NCBI GenBank assembly: GCA_011316305.1
Contig: SAUG01000089.1
Coordinates: 62,001 to 126,000, forward strand
Reading direction: 5' to 3'
Origin: Rusavskia elegans
Taxonomy: Eukaryota; Ascomycota; Lecanoromycetes; Teloschistales; Teloschistaceae
Length of the DNA stretch: 64,000 nucleotides
Part shown: one piece after another, positions 1 to 10,898 of the stretch
Numbering within the stretch: the stretch's first letter is position 1
Layout of the letters: each line of letters starts with the position of its first letter
The notes under the pieces: generated by a model
Seen by the model: only the letters and a program-made list of their open reading frames with translations
What the model was told of the DNA's origin: nothing
Database searches by the model: none
Made by a program: the position numbers and the translations under genes

Positions 1-728
1 AGGGCATGAGCACCCGGAAAGGAACGGTGAAGTTCCTGGACGACATCCTGCGTGACGTTGGCGAAAAGATGCACGAGGTCATGCAGACAAATAAAACCAA
101 GTACGAGCAGGTAGAGAATCCTGAGCAGACTGCAGACACTCTTGGTATAACGGCAGTGATGGTACAAGACATGAGTGGCAAGCGGTAAGCAGATCGGGAT
201 GTCGTACAAAGTAAAATGTTTTGAGAACTCGTTTGCTGATGTAATTGCAGGATCAATGGCTACGACTTCTCGCTCGATCGCATGACATCGTTCGAAGGTG
301 ACACAGGACCATACCTTCAATACGCACACGCTCGTCTCTGCTCGATAACCCGCAAAGCTGGTCTGTCCGCGGAAGACCTGGAGTCAGCCGATTTGTCTTT
401 ACTTTCGGAGTCTCATGCTATCAATCTCGTGCGCGCCTTGTCCTCTTGGCCTGACGTCGTCCAGAACACCCTTAAGACACAAGAGCCTGTGACTGTACTG
501 TCGTACCTCTTCAAGATGACACACATGTTGAGCTCAAGCTATGACGTACTGAAGGTGGTTGGCAGTGAGCCCGAGATCAAAAAGGCTCGAATGGCATTGT
601 ACGAAGCGGCTCGGCAGGTCTTAAACAACGGGATGAAGCTGCTTGGGCTAAATCCTGTTGAGCGGTGAGTCTATGGCATCTTGCGATGACACAACTGGAC
701 AGTTTGCTAAATCCAAGATAGGATGTGA
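1..728 (+). CDS. Arginyl-tRNA synthetase, C-terminal part (5' end outside window)
   Basis: The C-terminal part of a class I arginyl-tRNA synthetase, which charges tRNA-Arg. Proposed exons are 1..184, 251..664 and 722..728, with coding frame from base 3; introns are 66 and 57 nt. The fragment opens with the KMSKS-equivalent loop (MSTRKG). The anticodon-binding helical domain follows, recognisable by SLDRMTSFEGDTGPYLQY and HARLCSI. The last exon adds only the end of an Arg codon, a Met and TGA, giving the C-terminus NPVERM that ArgRS proteins typically have; this supports the short third exon. The catalytic HIGH region lies upstream of the window. Nothing in the fragment looks broken. Family identity is firm. 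Whether this is the cytosolic or a dual cytosolic/mitochondrial form cannot be judged without the N-terminus. Confidence 0.95.
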
Positions 729-2419
729 AAAGATTGCTCTTGTTCACCGAGGCCTTCTTGTCTCCCACGAAGCTGCAGCACCAGCGAGGCAAACAACAAC
801 GCACCGCTTTGCTTATGTCAACCACTCATATGTCTACATTGGCATGTACACCAGGCTCTTTCGTTTCCAAATTACCGAGTATGCATCTTTTAGGGGCTCC
901 AATGGACATTCTGAAAATTGGGAAAACCCAAGCGATGAGGTAAGGATAACATCGCCTGTCAAGCATTGCGCTGGTAGACAGTCGTTAACATAGCAGTCGG
1001 TCAATAAGACCCAGCAAACTATTACTGACCTTATGGGTTTTCCAGATCCGACGGGTTTGGACGTGCTTCTGCTCACGGTATGTTGAAGGTTGATTCCGTC
1101 CAACGGAAGACCATCGATTCGGCCCCAGGCTTGCGTACAATCGCCGATCCAGTATCTTATGTGCATTGCATCCAGGTTGACCTGTGTCCGAAACTTCCGT
1201 GTGTGCCACGTGAGCCGCCATTGTTATAGGTGGTTCGGATCCAGTCGTCATCATCTGCCTGCATTTTGACCGTCCGTTGTCCGCAGGAGCGAAAGGCGGA
1301 AAGCTCTGTGGCTTCCAAAGCATAGGGCAGTCTTTGTCTATATGCATTGACTGCATGGAGATGCTCCACCCAGCGGTGGCTTGGACATGATAGAGCTGAA
1401 GTTCGCAGAGCTTCGGCTGTCGATGCTTGCGGGTGCGTCTACGAGGACCAATGAGGCATCGCTGAGGTCAGGGTGAGCTCCCAGCTACCGGATTCTCCAG
1501 TACCTTGTCTGCATCGAAGTGATTCTGACAAGTGGAGACTACTTCTCGTGTCGAGGTGCAGGTCTGGTTGGTTGACGATAGTCTTTCGCCTTTCTTAGGC
1601 AGCTATGGGAGCCATTGGGCAGCCAATTGACGATCACGGTGTCTGGTAAGCCAGGCAAGGATCCTATCCCTATCCAAGAGCATCCACGTTTCTTCTCCAT
1701 GCTCCTGGGACTTGTATTGCCTGGCAGGAGAGCTCTCAGCTGTTGATTCAGAAAAGGGGAGCAGGGTGGATCGAGAGTGACACTACTTACTTCCCCAGAT
1801 CCGGAGTCCGGCCGTGGTCTGACTGGCTGTGAGGAGGATGATGTGCAGCAGGACGATCGAATGGCGAGTTGCCAGCGGGCCAGATGGGCAGACCAGATGG
1901 ATTTCCTGCAGCCTCCCACGAATCAACCCGCTCTCACGCCCGTTACTTTCTCCAAAAACGACACAATAATCTGACCAGGGCAGGTTGCCTTCAGCCTAAA
2001 TTCCTTTTTGAATTTCTGGATTGCTAGTACGCATTTCCTACATGAGTCCAACTCCACGAGTCTCCACGAGTGGGTGGTGACTAAGGGCAGAGTAAGTGGG
2101 TGCATGTTGTTCGTCTAATATTCTTTCACTCTCTTCTGTCTGTCTGTCTGTCTGTCCGTGTGTGTTGTTGAGATCCTTTTCGATCCTACCATTCCTTCGT
2201 CCAGTATCAGACCCCGCTCCTCGTACCAAAACTTTGTGTCTAATTATTGTTGTGACCCATTCGGCGATCGTGACTTGCGTGGGGCAATTTAGCGCGCCCT
2301 CCCGGACTTTTCTCGTCCCACCCCGTCTGTCATACAATTGTTGTTATTCCACCTCCAACCCATGCCTGCCATTGAGGTAGTCTCTCAATCTTCATCGTCG
2401 GCCAGATTGGCTTGACGAT
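729..2419. other. Intergenic stretch, no supported gene
   Basis: About 1.7 kb between arginyl-tRNA synthetase and the proline-rich gene. All open frames here are short, overlap one another and match no family I know. The right third is pyrimidine-rich and carries a TGTC tetranucleotide run near 2137-2160; it probably holds the promoter and 5' leader of the gene at 2420. A box resembling the tRNA B box near 1231 has no matching A box or cloverleaf. Confidence 0.6.
2137..2160. repeat. Short (CTGT/TGTC)n microsatellite
   Basis: About five consecutive copies of a CTGT unit, ending in a degenerate GTGTGT tail, in the presumed promoter or 5' leader of the gene starting at 2420. Confidence 0.75.
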
Positions 2420-4495
2420 ATGTCAGATAGCCTATCGCAGCCACATGCCGCATACATCGAAGACTACAATGAGGATGCGCATACCACCCTGCCCGAGACC
2501 CGTCAGACGGCCAACGTTGCTGCCAAACGCTCCAAGCCCGACATATCCAGAATCAAGCTGACGGATATGGCTCGAGACGAAGCCAGCGACTCCGGATACT
2601 CGAGCCATACTGCCGCCACCTTGACCAGCGGCGACTCCTCGCTGGTCTCCAAGGCCGGTTCCGCTACATTGACTCTGGACACCAGCGTCGAAAGTCTCGC
2701 GGCCGGCAAGACGAGGCCAACGCTTGCGGAGAAGCAGTCGCAATCCACCTCGCAAAGCCCTCAGAAGCAATCGCTGCCGGGAGCCGCATCCAAGCCTCGA
2801 CCCAAAGAAATCCTTCAACAGGAACCTTGTGCTTGCAATGACTGTCTGCGCAAAGGGAAGGCCAAAGGAGACCGACCAGCTCCCTCTGCACAACCATCAC
2901 CCACGAAAGAGTCGAAGCAAGTCAAGCCGCAGTCACGCCCAACCACCACTGCCAATGCGCCTGCTTCGAATGACGCCATACCGTCTGTCCAGCGAACGAT
3001 TTCGAATGCGGCCGTTGTGCAACCAGCGCAACCACGACCGCGGAACACAGGGACTTCGTCATACCGCGCAACACCCAGACCGGTCAGTTTCCACGGTGGA
3101 GTCATGACACAGCCCATGTTCTATTCATCCATGGTTGCTGGACGGCCACCGGCTACCTTCGCCGTTCAATCGCCATTTCCACCTCCGTCATACCCCCCTC
3201 CCACAACAACAACATCATACTTCAACTCGCCTTATCAGCATCCACCTCCGCCTGCACACCCTCCACCGCCACATACGCAACGCGAAGCATATCCAATCTC
3301 ACCGTCACCATATTTCATTCCACCTCAACCTCAGTCACGCCCGTGGCAGACCGAGCAACACCCACCACCTTCCTCGCAGCCGCACGTGGTGTACAGCGCA
3401 CCACCAATCCTTGATTATCCTCATGCGTCACAATATAGCGGAGGTGCTCCAGCAAGCCATCCGGCGATGCACCGAACCTTCTCCGAGCGGGACCGGGATC
3501 GTCCGATGCCACTCCGGGAAGAATATTTTCCACATGATCAATTTGATGACGATTACTATCGCATGCCCCCCCCTCCTCCACCGCCTCCGAAAGGATCTCG
3601 CGCTGCTACGGTGCAGCAACGGCCCGCAATAAGACACGCAGCCACCACAGCGGCACGTGTTCCCCACCGTGAGCGCTATATGGCTGAAGATTACATCAGG
3701 GAGGAGCACATTCCCAGAAGCCCACGAAAATACGACGAGGAAGGCTACGAGAGATCTCGAAGACCCTCGTTAGCCTCCAGACCATCCAATACGCCCAGCA
3801 ACGACAAGTCTCACTCCGTGGACAAGCTCGAACACCAATTTGCGCGGATGAGTGTTGAGGGCAATAGCGCCGGGGCGAAGCAGCGGCGAAGAATGACCTA
3901 CTATGGCGGCCACCCGTCTCGAGATTTCGAAGGGCAAGTGGAAGCCTATCAGGCCCAACGAACAGGGCACTCCGACGCTACATCGATGCCGTTGACGGCC
4001 GACTCGCTGAAACTTGTCCGCCATAAGACACAAACAAGCAACAGTGACGCCGGCAGCCGGGCTAGTGGCGAGGGAAGAGCCAGCCGAGGGAGTAGTGATG
4101 TAAAGCCTCGCAGTGCCACTGGCCGACGGGGTAGCAGTGAGGTCAAGATGCGCAACGAGAATGATGGGTTTACGATGCGCTTCGATCCCTCGCACAGTGT
4201 TAATGTTGATCTGAAAGGAGGCGCTAAGGGACAGACTATCAGCCTGAGGCAAAGCAGAGAAGGCGACGGGAACATTGAGCTCAGTATCGGAGCCAAGCCG
4301 GAAGCAAGAGAGAAGAGTCGACGGAGACAATCGTACGTGGACGGAGCTGGGGTGAGAGAGCTGGAGTTTGTGCGATCGGCTAGCCGGATGGGACGGACGT
4401 CTGGCAAGACAGACACCGAAAGGCCGAAGGAGCGGTCCGTGGCTGCTAGTCGCAGTCGAAGGAGCAGCAAAAGCCGCGGAGCTCTGATGGAATGA
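2420..4495 (+). CDS. Disordered Pro/Ser/Arg-rich protein of unknown function
   Basis: An intronless 691-residue reading frame that I do not recognise by function. Most of it is low complexity. Residues 1-120 are Ser/Thr-rich, followed by a small cysteine motif (CACNDC, about residue 137). Residues 230-330 are Pro/Tyr/His-rich, and a polyproline run (PPPPPPPP) near residue 385 could bind SH3, WW or profilin domains. The second half has many RRxS-type sites suited to basophilic kinases. The last 130 residues contain a more ordered stretch (FDPSHSVNVDLKGG, then GNIELSIG) that could be a small beta-rich module. There is no signal peptide or membrane segment. The ATG at 2420 is the first in frame. 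A scaffold or cytoskeletal adaptor is a guess. Confidence 0.8.
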   Translation: MSDSLSQPHAAYIEDYNEDAHTTLPETRQTANVAAKRSKPDISRIKLTDMARDEASDSGYSSHTAATLTSGDSSLVSKAGSATLTLDTSVESLAAGKTRPTLAEKQSQSTSQSPQKQSLPGAASKPRPKEILQQEPCACNDCLRKGKAKGDRPAPSAQPSPTKESKQVKPQSRPTTTANAPASNDAIPSVQRTISNAAVVQPAQPRPRNTGTSSYRATPRPVSFHGGVMTQPMFYSSMVAGRPPATFAVQSPFPPPSYPPPTTTTSYFNSPYQHPPPPAHPPPPHTQREAYPISPSPYFIPPQPQSRPWQTEQHPPPSSQPHVVYSAPPILDYPHASQYSGGAPASHPAMHRTFSERDRDRPMPLREEYFPHDQFDDDYYRMPPPPPPPPKGSRAATVQQRPAIRHAATTAARVPHRERYMAEDYIREEHIPRSPRKYDEEGYERSRRPSLASRPSNTPSNDKSHSVDKLEHQFARMSVEGNSAGAKQRRRMTYYGGHPSRDFEGQVEAYQAQRTGHSDATSMPLTADSLKLVRHKTQTSNSDAGSRASGEGRASRGSSDVKPRSATGRRGSSEVKMRNENDGFTMRFDPSHSVNVDLKGGAKGQTISLRQSREGDGNIELSIGAKPEAREKSRRRQSYVDGAGVRELEFVRSASRMGRTSGKTDTERPKERSVAASRSRRSSKSRGALME

Positions 4496-5537
4496 CGAGT
4501 CGATGCTGATATGCCATGCACCGGGCATCCGATCTGGCTGGTAGTACTCTAGGTATCAGGTCCCTCCCTCGGCAACTCGCCGGATACTGCCAGCGTCAGG
4601 TCTACCTACAAATACCGCAGGTCAACGGCAGTCCTCGCCTTCAATACATCCAACGATTTTCGAATTCTCGATCACCTCCCGAGAGATGTCCGTCAAGTCC
4701 CTGGTTTCGGTCCGGATCGCACACACGAGCGTGGAAGGGGAATGAGGGTAATTTGGGTTATTTGCGATCTCCACTTCTTATCATGCTTCCCTGGTGGTCC
4801 TTCTCCCAACGAAAAATTCCAACCCAAGCAGCTATCTCGGTTTAATTTTGATTCCCCATCTTGTTATATGAGCAGCACCCATGACGAAAGAAGTTACGAT
4901 GTTACGACCGAGTACGATCTTGATAGCGATTATTAGCGAGGAGGAGCGTCTGTTGTCATATATCCATTGTGGGATTTGGGCATCGGCGGACTGATTGATA
5001 TACTGAACATGGGGACTTAAACGGAGGATTCAATATACCCTTTCGCTACAAGGAAATGTCGTAATGTAGTTTCTATCTGAATAGGGATATCAGCTCTAAA
5101 CTTCGCCTAACACCGATTGTATGGGTGAACAGACTCCCATTGGCCAGAGACTTGGAAGATACGGAGTATGAGACTGATAAGACTGCCACGACACTTCCCA
5201 TCAGGTCTTTACTGCATGCTACCCTGGCTCGAGTTGGGTTGTAGATATTTGAACCTTCCGTGTGAACGAGAACGATCACGTGACTGGTCGGTTGCCCAGC
5301 CACCGTTTGTTGTCAACCACCGATTTCTGTGCAGAAGACGAATTTCATTAGATCTAATTACCACAGATTCACGAATAGTCAAATCACAATTGCAGTTCTG
5401 AAAAGGATTGACCTCGCCCTCAGAAGCGCAACTGTTGTCCTTTGTGAGCGATCACAGCATGTTGACATCTCAAACCCGCCAGACCTTGTATTCAAGCTGA
5501 AGTGTACATTCGATCCTCAAATTAAGGACACTATCCA
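4496..5537. other. Intergenic stretch, no supported gene
   Basis: About 1 kb between two plus-strand genes: 3' flank of the proline-rich gene, then promoter and leader of the membrane protein at 5538. Only short non-conserved open frames are visible. Confidence 0.6.
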
Positions 5538-6725
5538 ATGGCACCTTTGACCAGCAAATCCATCTCCACGCAACAATCGTTGCCTCTCGACCTCTTGACA
5601 CCAGCACCGGCCCACTTGAAGCGAGCAGTATCACCTCTCGAAGCAGGATCCTACCTTTTTACCCGCGATGCACTACCAAACGAACACCACTTCGAACATG
5701 GCAGCGGCGCTTTTGATCCTCGCTCGGTCAATAACAGAGGCATCTTCGCGCTGTTTGCACTGATTGGGGCCGGCCTTGTGCTTGCGAGCATCTGGTTCTT
5801 CTTCTGGGCGAAGAATGGGGGCTTCCATTTCAAGGAAGGTGACTGGGAGGAATACAAGTCCACTGTGCTTCGACGCAAAGGACCCAATGGAACGACGCTG
5901 AGTGGGGCGACGAAGACGACGAATTTGGGGGGCGGTAGCATTGTGGCAGATGGCAGTCGAGATGGGGATTTTGAGAGCATAGCATTCAACGAAAAGGCCG
6001 GAAAGAAGAAGAAGGCCAAAAAGGAGAAGAAGTCCGCACCGCGAGGGAGCAAGAACAACCACGACGACGATGTTCGAGCGTACCGGCATGAGAAGCCAGC
6101 TCGGGTCGGTGGGTTGAATCGAGAAGCGGACGCAAGTTACCACCAGGACTTTGCATACTCTGCCACCGAGCCAACAATGTATTCTTCGACGGAACCAACC
6201 GAGTCGGAGATGAGCCAGCACAACTACACGCCCTTTGTCAATAACTTCGTCCCAATCAACACCAGGAGGAAGGACAAGGCCAGAGCAGCGGAAAAGAAGG
6301 AGATCAAAACGCCTACGAAAAATCGTCAATCCTCAACCTTCTACACGCACACCCCTGGCTCCACGGATTCTCACCGGCCACTCCGCGCTCACCAGTACGA
6401 TGACTCGTCAACCAACTCCAGCCCTACCCGTTCCCGGCAATCTTCACCTCGCAAACACAGCAGACAGCCAAGCATGCCGGGCAGCTACGGCAACTACACG
6501 GAACCTCTGGACTTCGAGTCGCGGTACACAGGTTCCGAAGCAGGGGAAACCGACAACAGTAGGGGAACCAAAGCTTACTTCCACCCTATCCCGGGATTAG
6601 GTGCAGGCAATGGAAGCTCGGGGCAAAGAGGGTCGGGTAATGGCGGGTACGGATTTCGACGAGCTGGGGCGCGTGGAAGAAGGGATAGCTTGAGCGACAG
6701 TGAAGGGGAAACCATGGCTTCTTGA
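5538..6725 (+). CDS. Single-pass membrane protein, unknown function
   Basis: An intronless 395-residue protein. Residues about 68-90 form one strong hydrophobic segment (IFALFALIGAGLVLASIWFF) with no cleavable signal before it, then a conserved-looking juxtamembrane stretch (GGFHFKEGDWEEYK). A Lys-rich block near residue 153 (KKKKAKKEKK) is the stop-transfer side, so by the positive-inside rule the long C-terminal tail should be cytosolic. The tail is Ser/Arg-rich and disordered, with SPTRSRQSSPRKHSRQPS-like phospho-motifs around residues 295-315 and a Gly-rich end. I have a vague memory of similar fungal proteins labelled endosomal, but nothing in the sequence shows a domain that supports this. 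Confidence 0.8.
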   Translation: MAPLTSKSISTQQSLPLDLLTPAPAHLKRAVSPLEAGSYLFTRDALPNEHHFEHGSGAFDPRSVNNRGIFALFALIGAGLVLASIWFFFWAKNGGFHFKEGDWEEYKSTVLRRKGPNGTTLSGATKTTNLGGGSIVADGSRDGDFESIAFNEKAGKKKKAKKEKKSAPRGSKNNHDDDVRAYRHEKPARVGGLNREADASYHQDFAYSATEPTMYSSTEPTESEMSQHNYTPFVNNFVPINTRRKDKARAAEKKEIKTPTKNRQSSTFYTHTPGSTDSHRPLRAHQYDDSSTNSSPTRSRQSSPRKHSRQPSMPGSYGNYTEPLDFESRYTGSEAGETDNSRGTKAYFHPIPGLGAGNGSSGQRGSGNGGYGFRRAGARGRRDSLSDSEGETMAS

Positions 6726-8040
6726 GCCTTGTTTGGAAGTCCGATGCTTCTTTTACATTCCTAAAGGACAAGGGATGTGTACAAAAGAGCTACAGACAGT
6801 ACGGCTATGAAGGTACGGAATTCTTACATGCATAGCGAGCGATGGGATAGCGAGACCTGCTTGGTAAACAGAAATAGTACATAGCACAGAGATATGATGC
6901 GGAGCGCTCATACTGTACGGAGTGAGTATCCATGCGAAAGCTCCACCAACCCACTTATCCATCCCATGACACTTTCACTATTGACGATCCAATATTTCCA
7001 TCTCCCTTTCCAAATAATCACAGTGTCGATGGGCAATCCTCACCCCGGCAACTCCTCTCAAAAAGATGCATCGATCGGGTGAAACCGTGCAGCATTCTCT
7101 TGGTATCCAAACGTAAAGGATAAAGATCCATGTCCGCGCCAACTGTTCTTCCGCGGCCCTTTTGCCGGCAGCGGCAGTCGTCCTGACTTGCATCCTTTCC
7201 CCAGGTTTTTTCGAACCGCGCGAGGGTCTACTGCGATGTAACTGTATGGCCGTTGCGCGCTAGATGGAGGATCTGCTTAGGCTTTTCTCCCCTTGTGCTG
7301 GTTGTTCCATGTCCAGCGGTGGGAGACGGTCGGGGTGGAGGTACTGAGCTTGGGAGTTCGATTAGTAGTTATCGGCGGTGTGATGTCTAGGCCTCTGGGT
7401 TGAGAGAGCCATTGGACACGGGGGGTTGTGTGGGAATGAACTTTTGAGAAAATGGGAGAAGTGTCAAAGGCGCTGGCGTTGGAGTCTTGGAGATGCAAAA
7501 GAGAAGACAAGAGGCTAGCCTTGATGACGTTAGGTTGCCATATCGGTAGAACGGTTATCTGCATCGGCAAATCGGCATCTCACCAATTCGAAGTCAATTT
7601 CATGTTACGATACCACGCTTATCTCGACCCACTATATTAGTTTCGTCATCCGTCATTCATTTGACATCAAGGTGCTTTTTACTGCGAGCTTCACCGTTGG
7701 TTCGACGTTAATGCTACTGCTGTCGCGCCAATGATTCCCTAAGCCTCCATCATCTTTACATCTTAACTTTCTCTTTTTCCCCATTCGCGACAGGAGCAGT
7801 CATTCAAGCTGTCTCGTCTCAATGTCAATATTCTACGCGTTCTTCGTCCCATTCCCTTTGTCCCCTCTGCACGCCCGCTAGCTTTGGCCCTGACAAACTA
7901 CAAACGCTCTCGACCCAGTAAGCAGACCTCTGTATCCACTCTTCATACTTGCTTCCATCCCATCGTAAGGGCTTACATTTTTCGTTCAAGGAGCCTTCCT
8001 ACACTCGTCTCTAATACCGGCCGCCACTGCTGCTACCTCC
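6726..8040. other. Intergenic stretch with probable promoter of the reductase gene
   Basis: About 1.3 kb. The region 7730-7860 is pyrimidine-rich (CTTTCTCTTTTTCCCC), as is common just upstream of fungal transcription starts, and leads into the ATG at 8041. No coding potential I can support. Confidence 0.55.
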
Positions 8041-10056
8041 ATGGGACATACACATCCCGAAGGGCAGCCTCAACCTGAGGGCCACATCTGCTGCCCTGAA
8101 ACGAATACCAGTCATCCCAGCGATCCTATCCCTGCGGAACCCAAAGATATCCCTCAGGTCAAGCTTACCCCAATAATCACCGATCGTCTGACCGACTCGA
8201 TCAACTCCTCGGCCACTTCCCTCAAGTATGCCTCCTCGTCAAATCCCGAATCGCCCACGACGCCTGCAACTGAACCTCATGTCGATAACGAATTGGAGGA
8301 ATTGAAAGACGAAGGCATCATTGCCATTGCTCCCGCCCCCCCTGAAGAACGACGCTTGTCTGATCAGCCGATTCCTTCGGATCCAGAAGAAGTTAGGAAA
8401 ATCCTCGGCGAAGGAGGCGAAAACAGAAACCTCATCGACAAAGTCTGCTGTGGCGAAGGATGCTGCAAACTGGAGGCTTTGGAGCTGGATCCCCAGTCCA
8501 AAGACCATGTTCCGGTCGTTGTTCCCGACAATGACGCCTTCCGGAGCTTGAAACTCAAGTTGGGCCCATTGAGCCTCGACAGCAAGCTCACCAGGACTCT
8601 AGAGCTTCCTGAAGAGGTCTTGTCATTCGTCCCGCTGGCTGGCAGTGCCGCTTCATTCAATTCGACCGTCCAGAAGCACCCACCAAGATTCGTCACTCCG
8701 CATCCGCCCTTTGAAGTTTTCTCCGCCAAGGTACACCACGCAAGGGAATTGACGAAACCTAGCGCGGAAAAGAGAACCTACCATTTCGATTTGGATGTCA
8801 CGGACTATCCGGAAGAAAGCGGTACCGTGGACTTTGTCGTTGGCGGCGCAATTGGATTATGTGCGCCCAATTCGGAAGAACTTGTCAACGAAGTCTTTGA
8901 CCTCCTCGGTGTTCCACGATTCGTCCGCGACAAGAAGGTTATTCTCAAGACTACCGGCGGCCGTTGGCCAACCATCTGGGGCGACGAGATGCCACGAGAG
9001 CTGACCACGACGCGACGAGAGCTTTTGACCTGGTGCTCAGACCTTCAGAGCTATCCACCATCCAAGCTTCTGTTCCGCGTCCTCGCTGAGTACGCTCATG
9101 CTCCGAATGAGAAGAAGATTCTTCAGTACCTATCTTCCGCACAAGGCCAAGCCGCCTTCTGTGATCTCCGAACAGGCCCTCATCTAACAATTACCCAAAT
9201 CCTCAACGCTTTCCCCTCGTCCCAACCTCCATTAAATCGCCTAATTTCCGTCCTCAGCACACTAATGCCTCGATTCTACTCCCTCTCTCAAGATCCAATG
9301 ATCTCCTGTCAACGCGACGGCTCAGGGTGTCGCCGCCTCATCGAAATGGCCGTCACCGTGCACGAGACGCCCAACTGGCGCGGAGGCCCTCGAAAAGGGG
9401 TCGGATCTGGCTTCATGGAACGGGTCGCTCACCAAGCCATGGCAGCCACAGACAACGGGATCAACCCCCTCACCCTCGACCTCCGCGTCCCCATGTTCAG
9501 AGGCCTCATGGCCAACCCGCTCGCCCGCGAATTCTGCATGGACGGCCCGATGATGCTCATCGGCTCCGGCGTTGGCATCGCCCCCTTCCGCGGGTTCGTC
9601 CACCGCCGTCTCCGCTCCGACAACGTTACGAACAAAGTCTGGGTCGTGCAGGGCATCCGCGATAGCCTGCTCGATGAAATATATAGCGGGGACTGGGGCG
9701 TACAGGAGGACAAAATCAAAACGATTGTGCAGTCGAGGGGCGGCCAGCATGAGTATGTGCAGGATGCTGTAAGGCATCAGGCGGATATCGTTTGGTTTTT
9801 GCTCAATGCGCTGGACGGGCGGATCTTTGTTTGCGGGAGCGCCAAGGGCATGGGGGAAGGGGTTGAAAGGGCGGTTGTGGATGTGGTGATTGATAAGGGG
9901 AATTTGAACGGGGAGGAGGCGTGGGCGTTTTTGGAAGGAAAGAAGAAAGAGGGGGTTTATATTGCTGTAAGTGACTGCTTTCTGGAATTAGTTTTCTCCT
10001 TTGGGACTGGACGAACGGCTGACTGGTATGATTGGGGGGGATAGGAAACGTGGTGA
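8041..10056 (+). CDS. FAD/NADPH diflavin-reductase-like protein lacking the flavodoxin domain
   Basis: Proposed exons 8041..9966 and 10045..10056, giving 645 residues; the 78-nt intron restores a terminal YIAETW, and a C-terminal aromatic residue stacking on the flavin is usual in this reductase family. Residues 1-200 are low complexity with Cys pairs (CC at 17-18 and CCGEGCC at 136-142). From about residue 230 the protein resembles the FAD- and NADP-binding half of cytochrome P450 reductase, sulfite reductase and methionine synthase reductase: RFYS at 411-414 for FAD, GSGVGIAPFRGF from 508 for NADPH, and CGSAKGM for the nicotinamide side. No FMN-binding flavodoxin module precedes it, so any electron acceptor would have to dock in trans. 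Cytosolic by sequence. The specific partner is unknown. Confidence 0.85.
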
Positions 10057-10898
10057 TCTCGTGGGTGTTTATATGAGGACATGAGATGTGCATTATGATG
10101 ATCCAAGAGACATATGGGTGGGCAGCCTCTCTTCTCTGCCTTTGGCGCGAGCAGGATACATGGATTTTCTTTTTCTGTTCGTTTACTTTTCCCTCTTGAC
10201 GTACATTCTTACATACACTTTCCGGGCTCACGCCGGCGACATTGGCGATTGGTGCATCCAAGCATTGCGAAGATTTATTATTAAGTGGGGAGCGGCTACT
10301 GGTTGATGCATTTTGGAGATATTCATTGGGGCATCGAAGAAGAATGTATTTATTGTTTACAGTGAGTGATGGGATGGATGGTCGTATATAAGGTAGAGAA
10401 TGTTTCAATGGACAAGGGATGGAGTGATTATATTACGAGTAACGAGGATTTGATGAGGATGTTTGAGGAAGATGAGAAGGGGGAAGGGGATATGATTGCG
10501 ATAGAGGCGATGTTGTGTGGTTATACATATATATCTCTCTCTTTCCTTTTTTTTCTCTTCTTCTTCTTCTTCTTTCTCCTTCCTCTCCGTTTTTCGCGCT
10601 GTTCTCTTTTTCGTTCTCTGTCTTTAGCTTGTTCTGCTGTATTCTGCGATTATAGGAATCGGTTGTAAATAGTATCATCTGTCCATCCATCCATCCATTT
10701 ATTCCCACACACCCGATTCCCACCATGCCAGTACCATTTCCAATCACAATCCCAATCCCTATTCCGATCCAATCCCAATCCCAATCCCAATCCCAATGAT
10801 AACGCCAGCCAAAAAGTTTCCATCTTAACCAAACCTAACAATCCCAAACCAAACCCCAAAAAATAATATCCAAAAACAATAAATTGAATCAACACATG
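10057..10898. other. Spacer between convergent genes with simple repeats
   Basis: 3' flanks of the reductase (+) and the pseudokinase-protease gene (-). Holds a TTC-rich tract (10536-10590), a CCAT run (10681-10697) and a CCCAAT hexamer array (about 10745-10798). No gene. Confidence 0.6.
10745..10798. repeat. (CCCAAT)n hexanucleotide array
   Basis: Seven to eight partly degenerate CCCAAT units, perfect in the right half. It lies just downstream of the stop of the minus-strand gene ending at 10899. It is not telomeric: the unit differs from TTAGGG on either strand. Confidence 0.8.

Noticed and set aside
1225..1245. GGTTCGGATCC, like a tRNA B box
   Set aside because: No A box at the right distance and no cloverleaf can be drawn.
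3770..4528. A 252-codon minus-strand frame
   Set aside because: Antisense shadow of the Ser/Arg-rich part of the proline-rich gene; composition only.
10745..10798. CCCAAT array considered as an internal telomere-like repeat
   Set aside because: The unit differs from TTAGGG/CCCTAA on both strands and is a simple local microsatellite.
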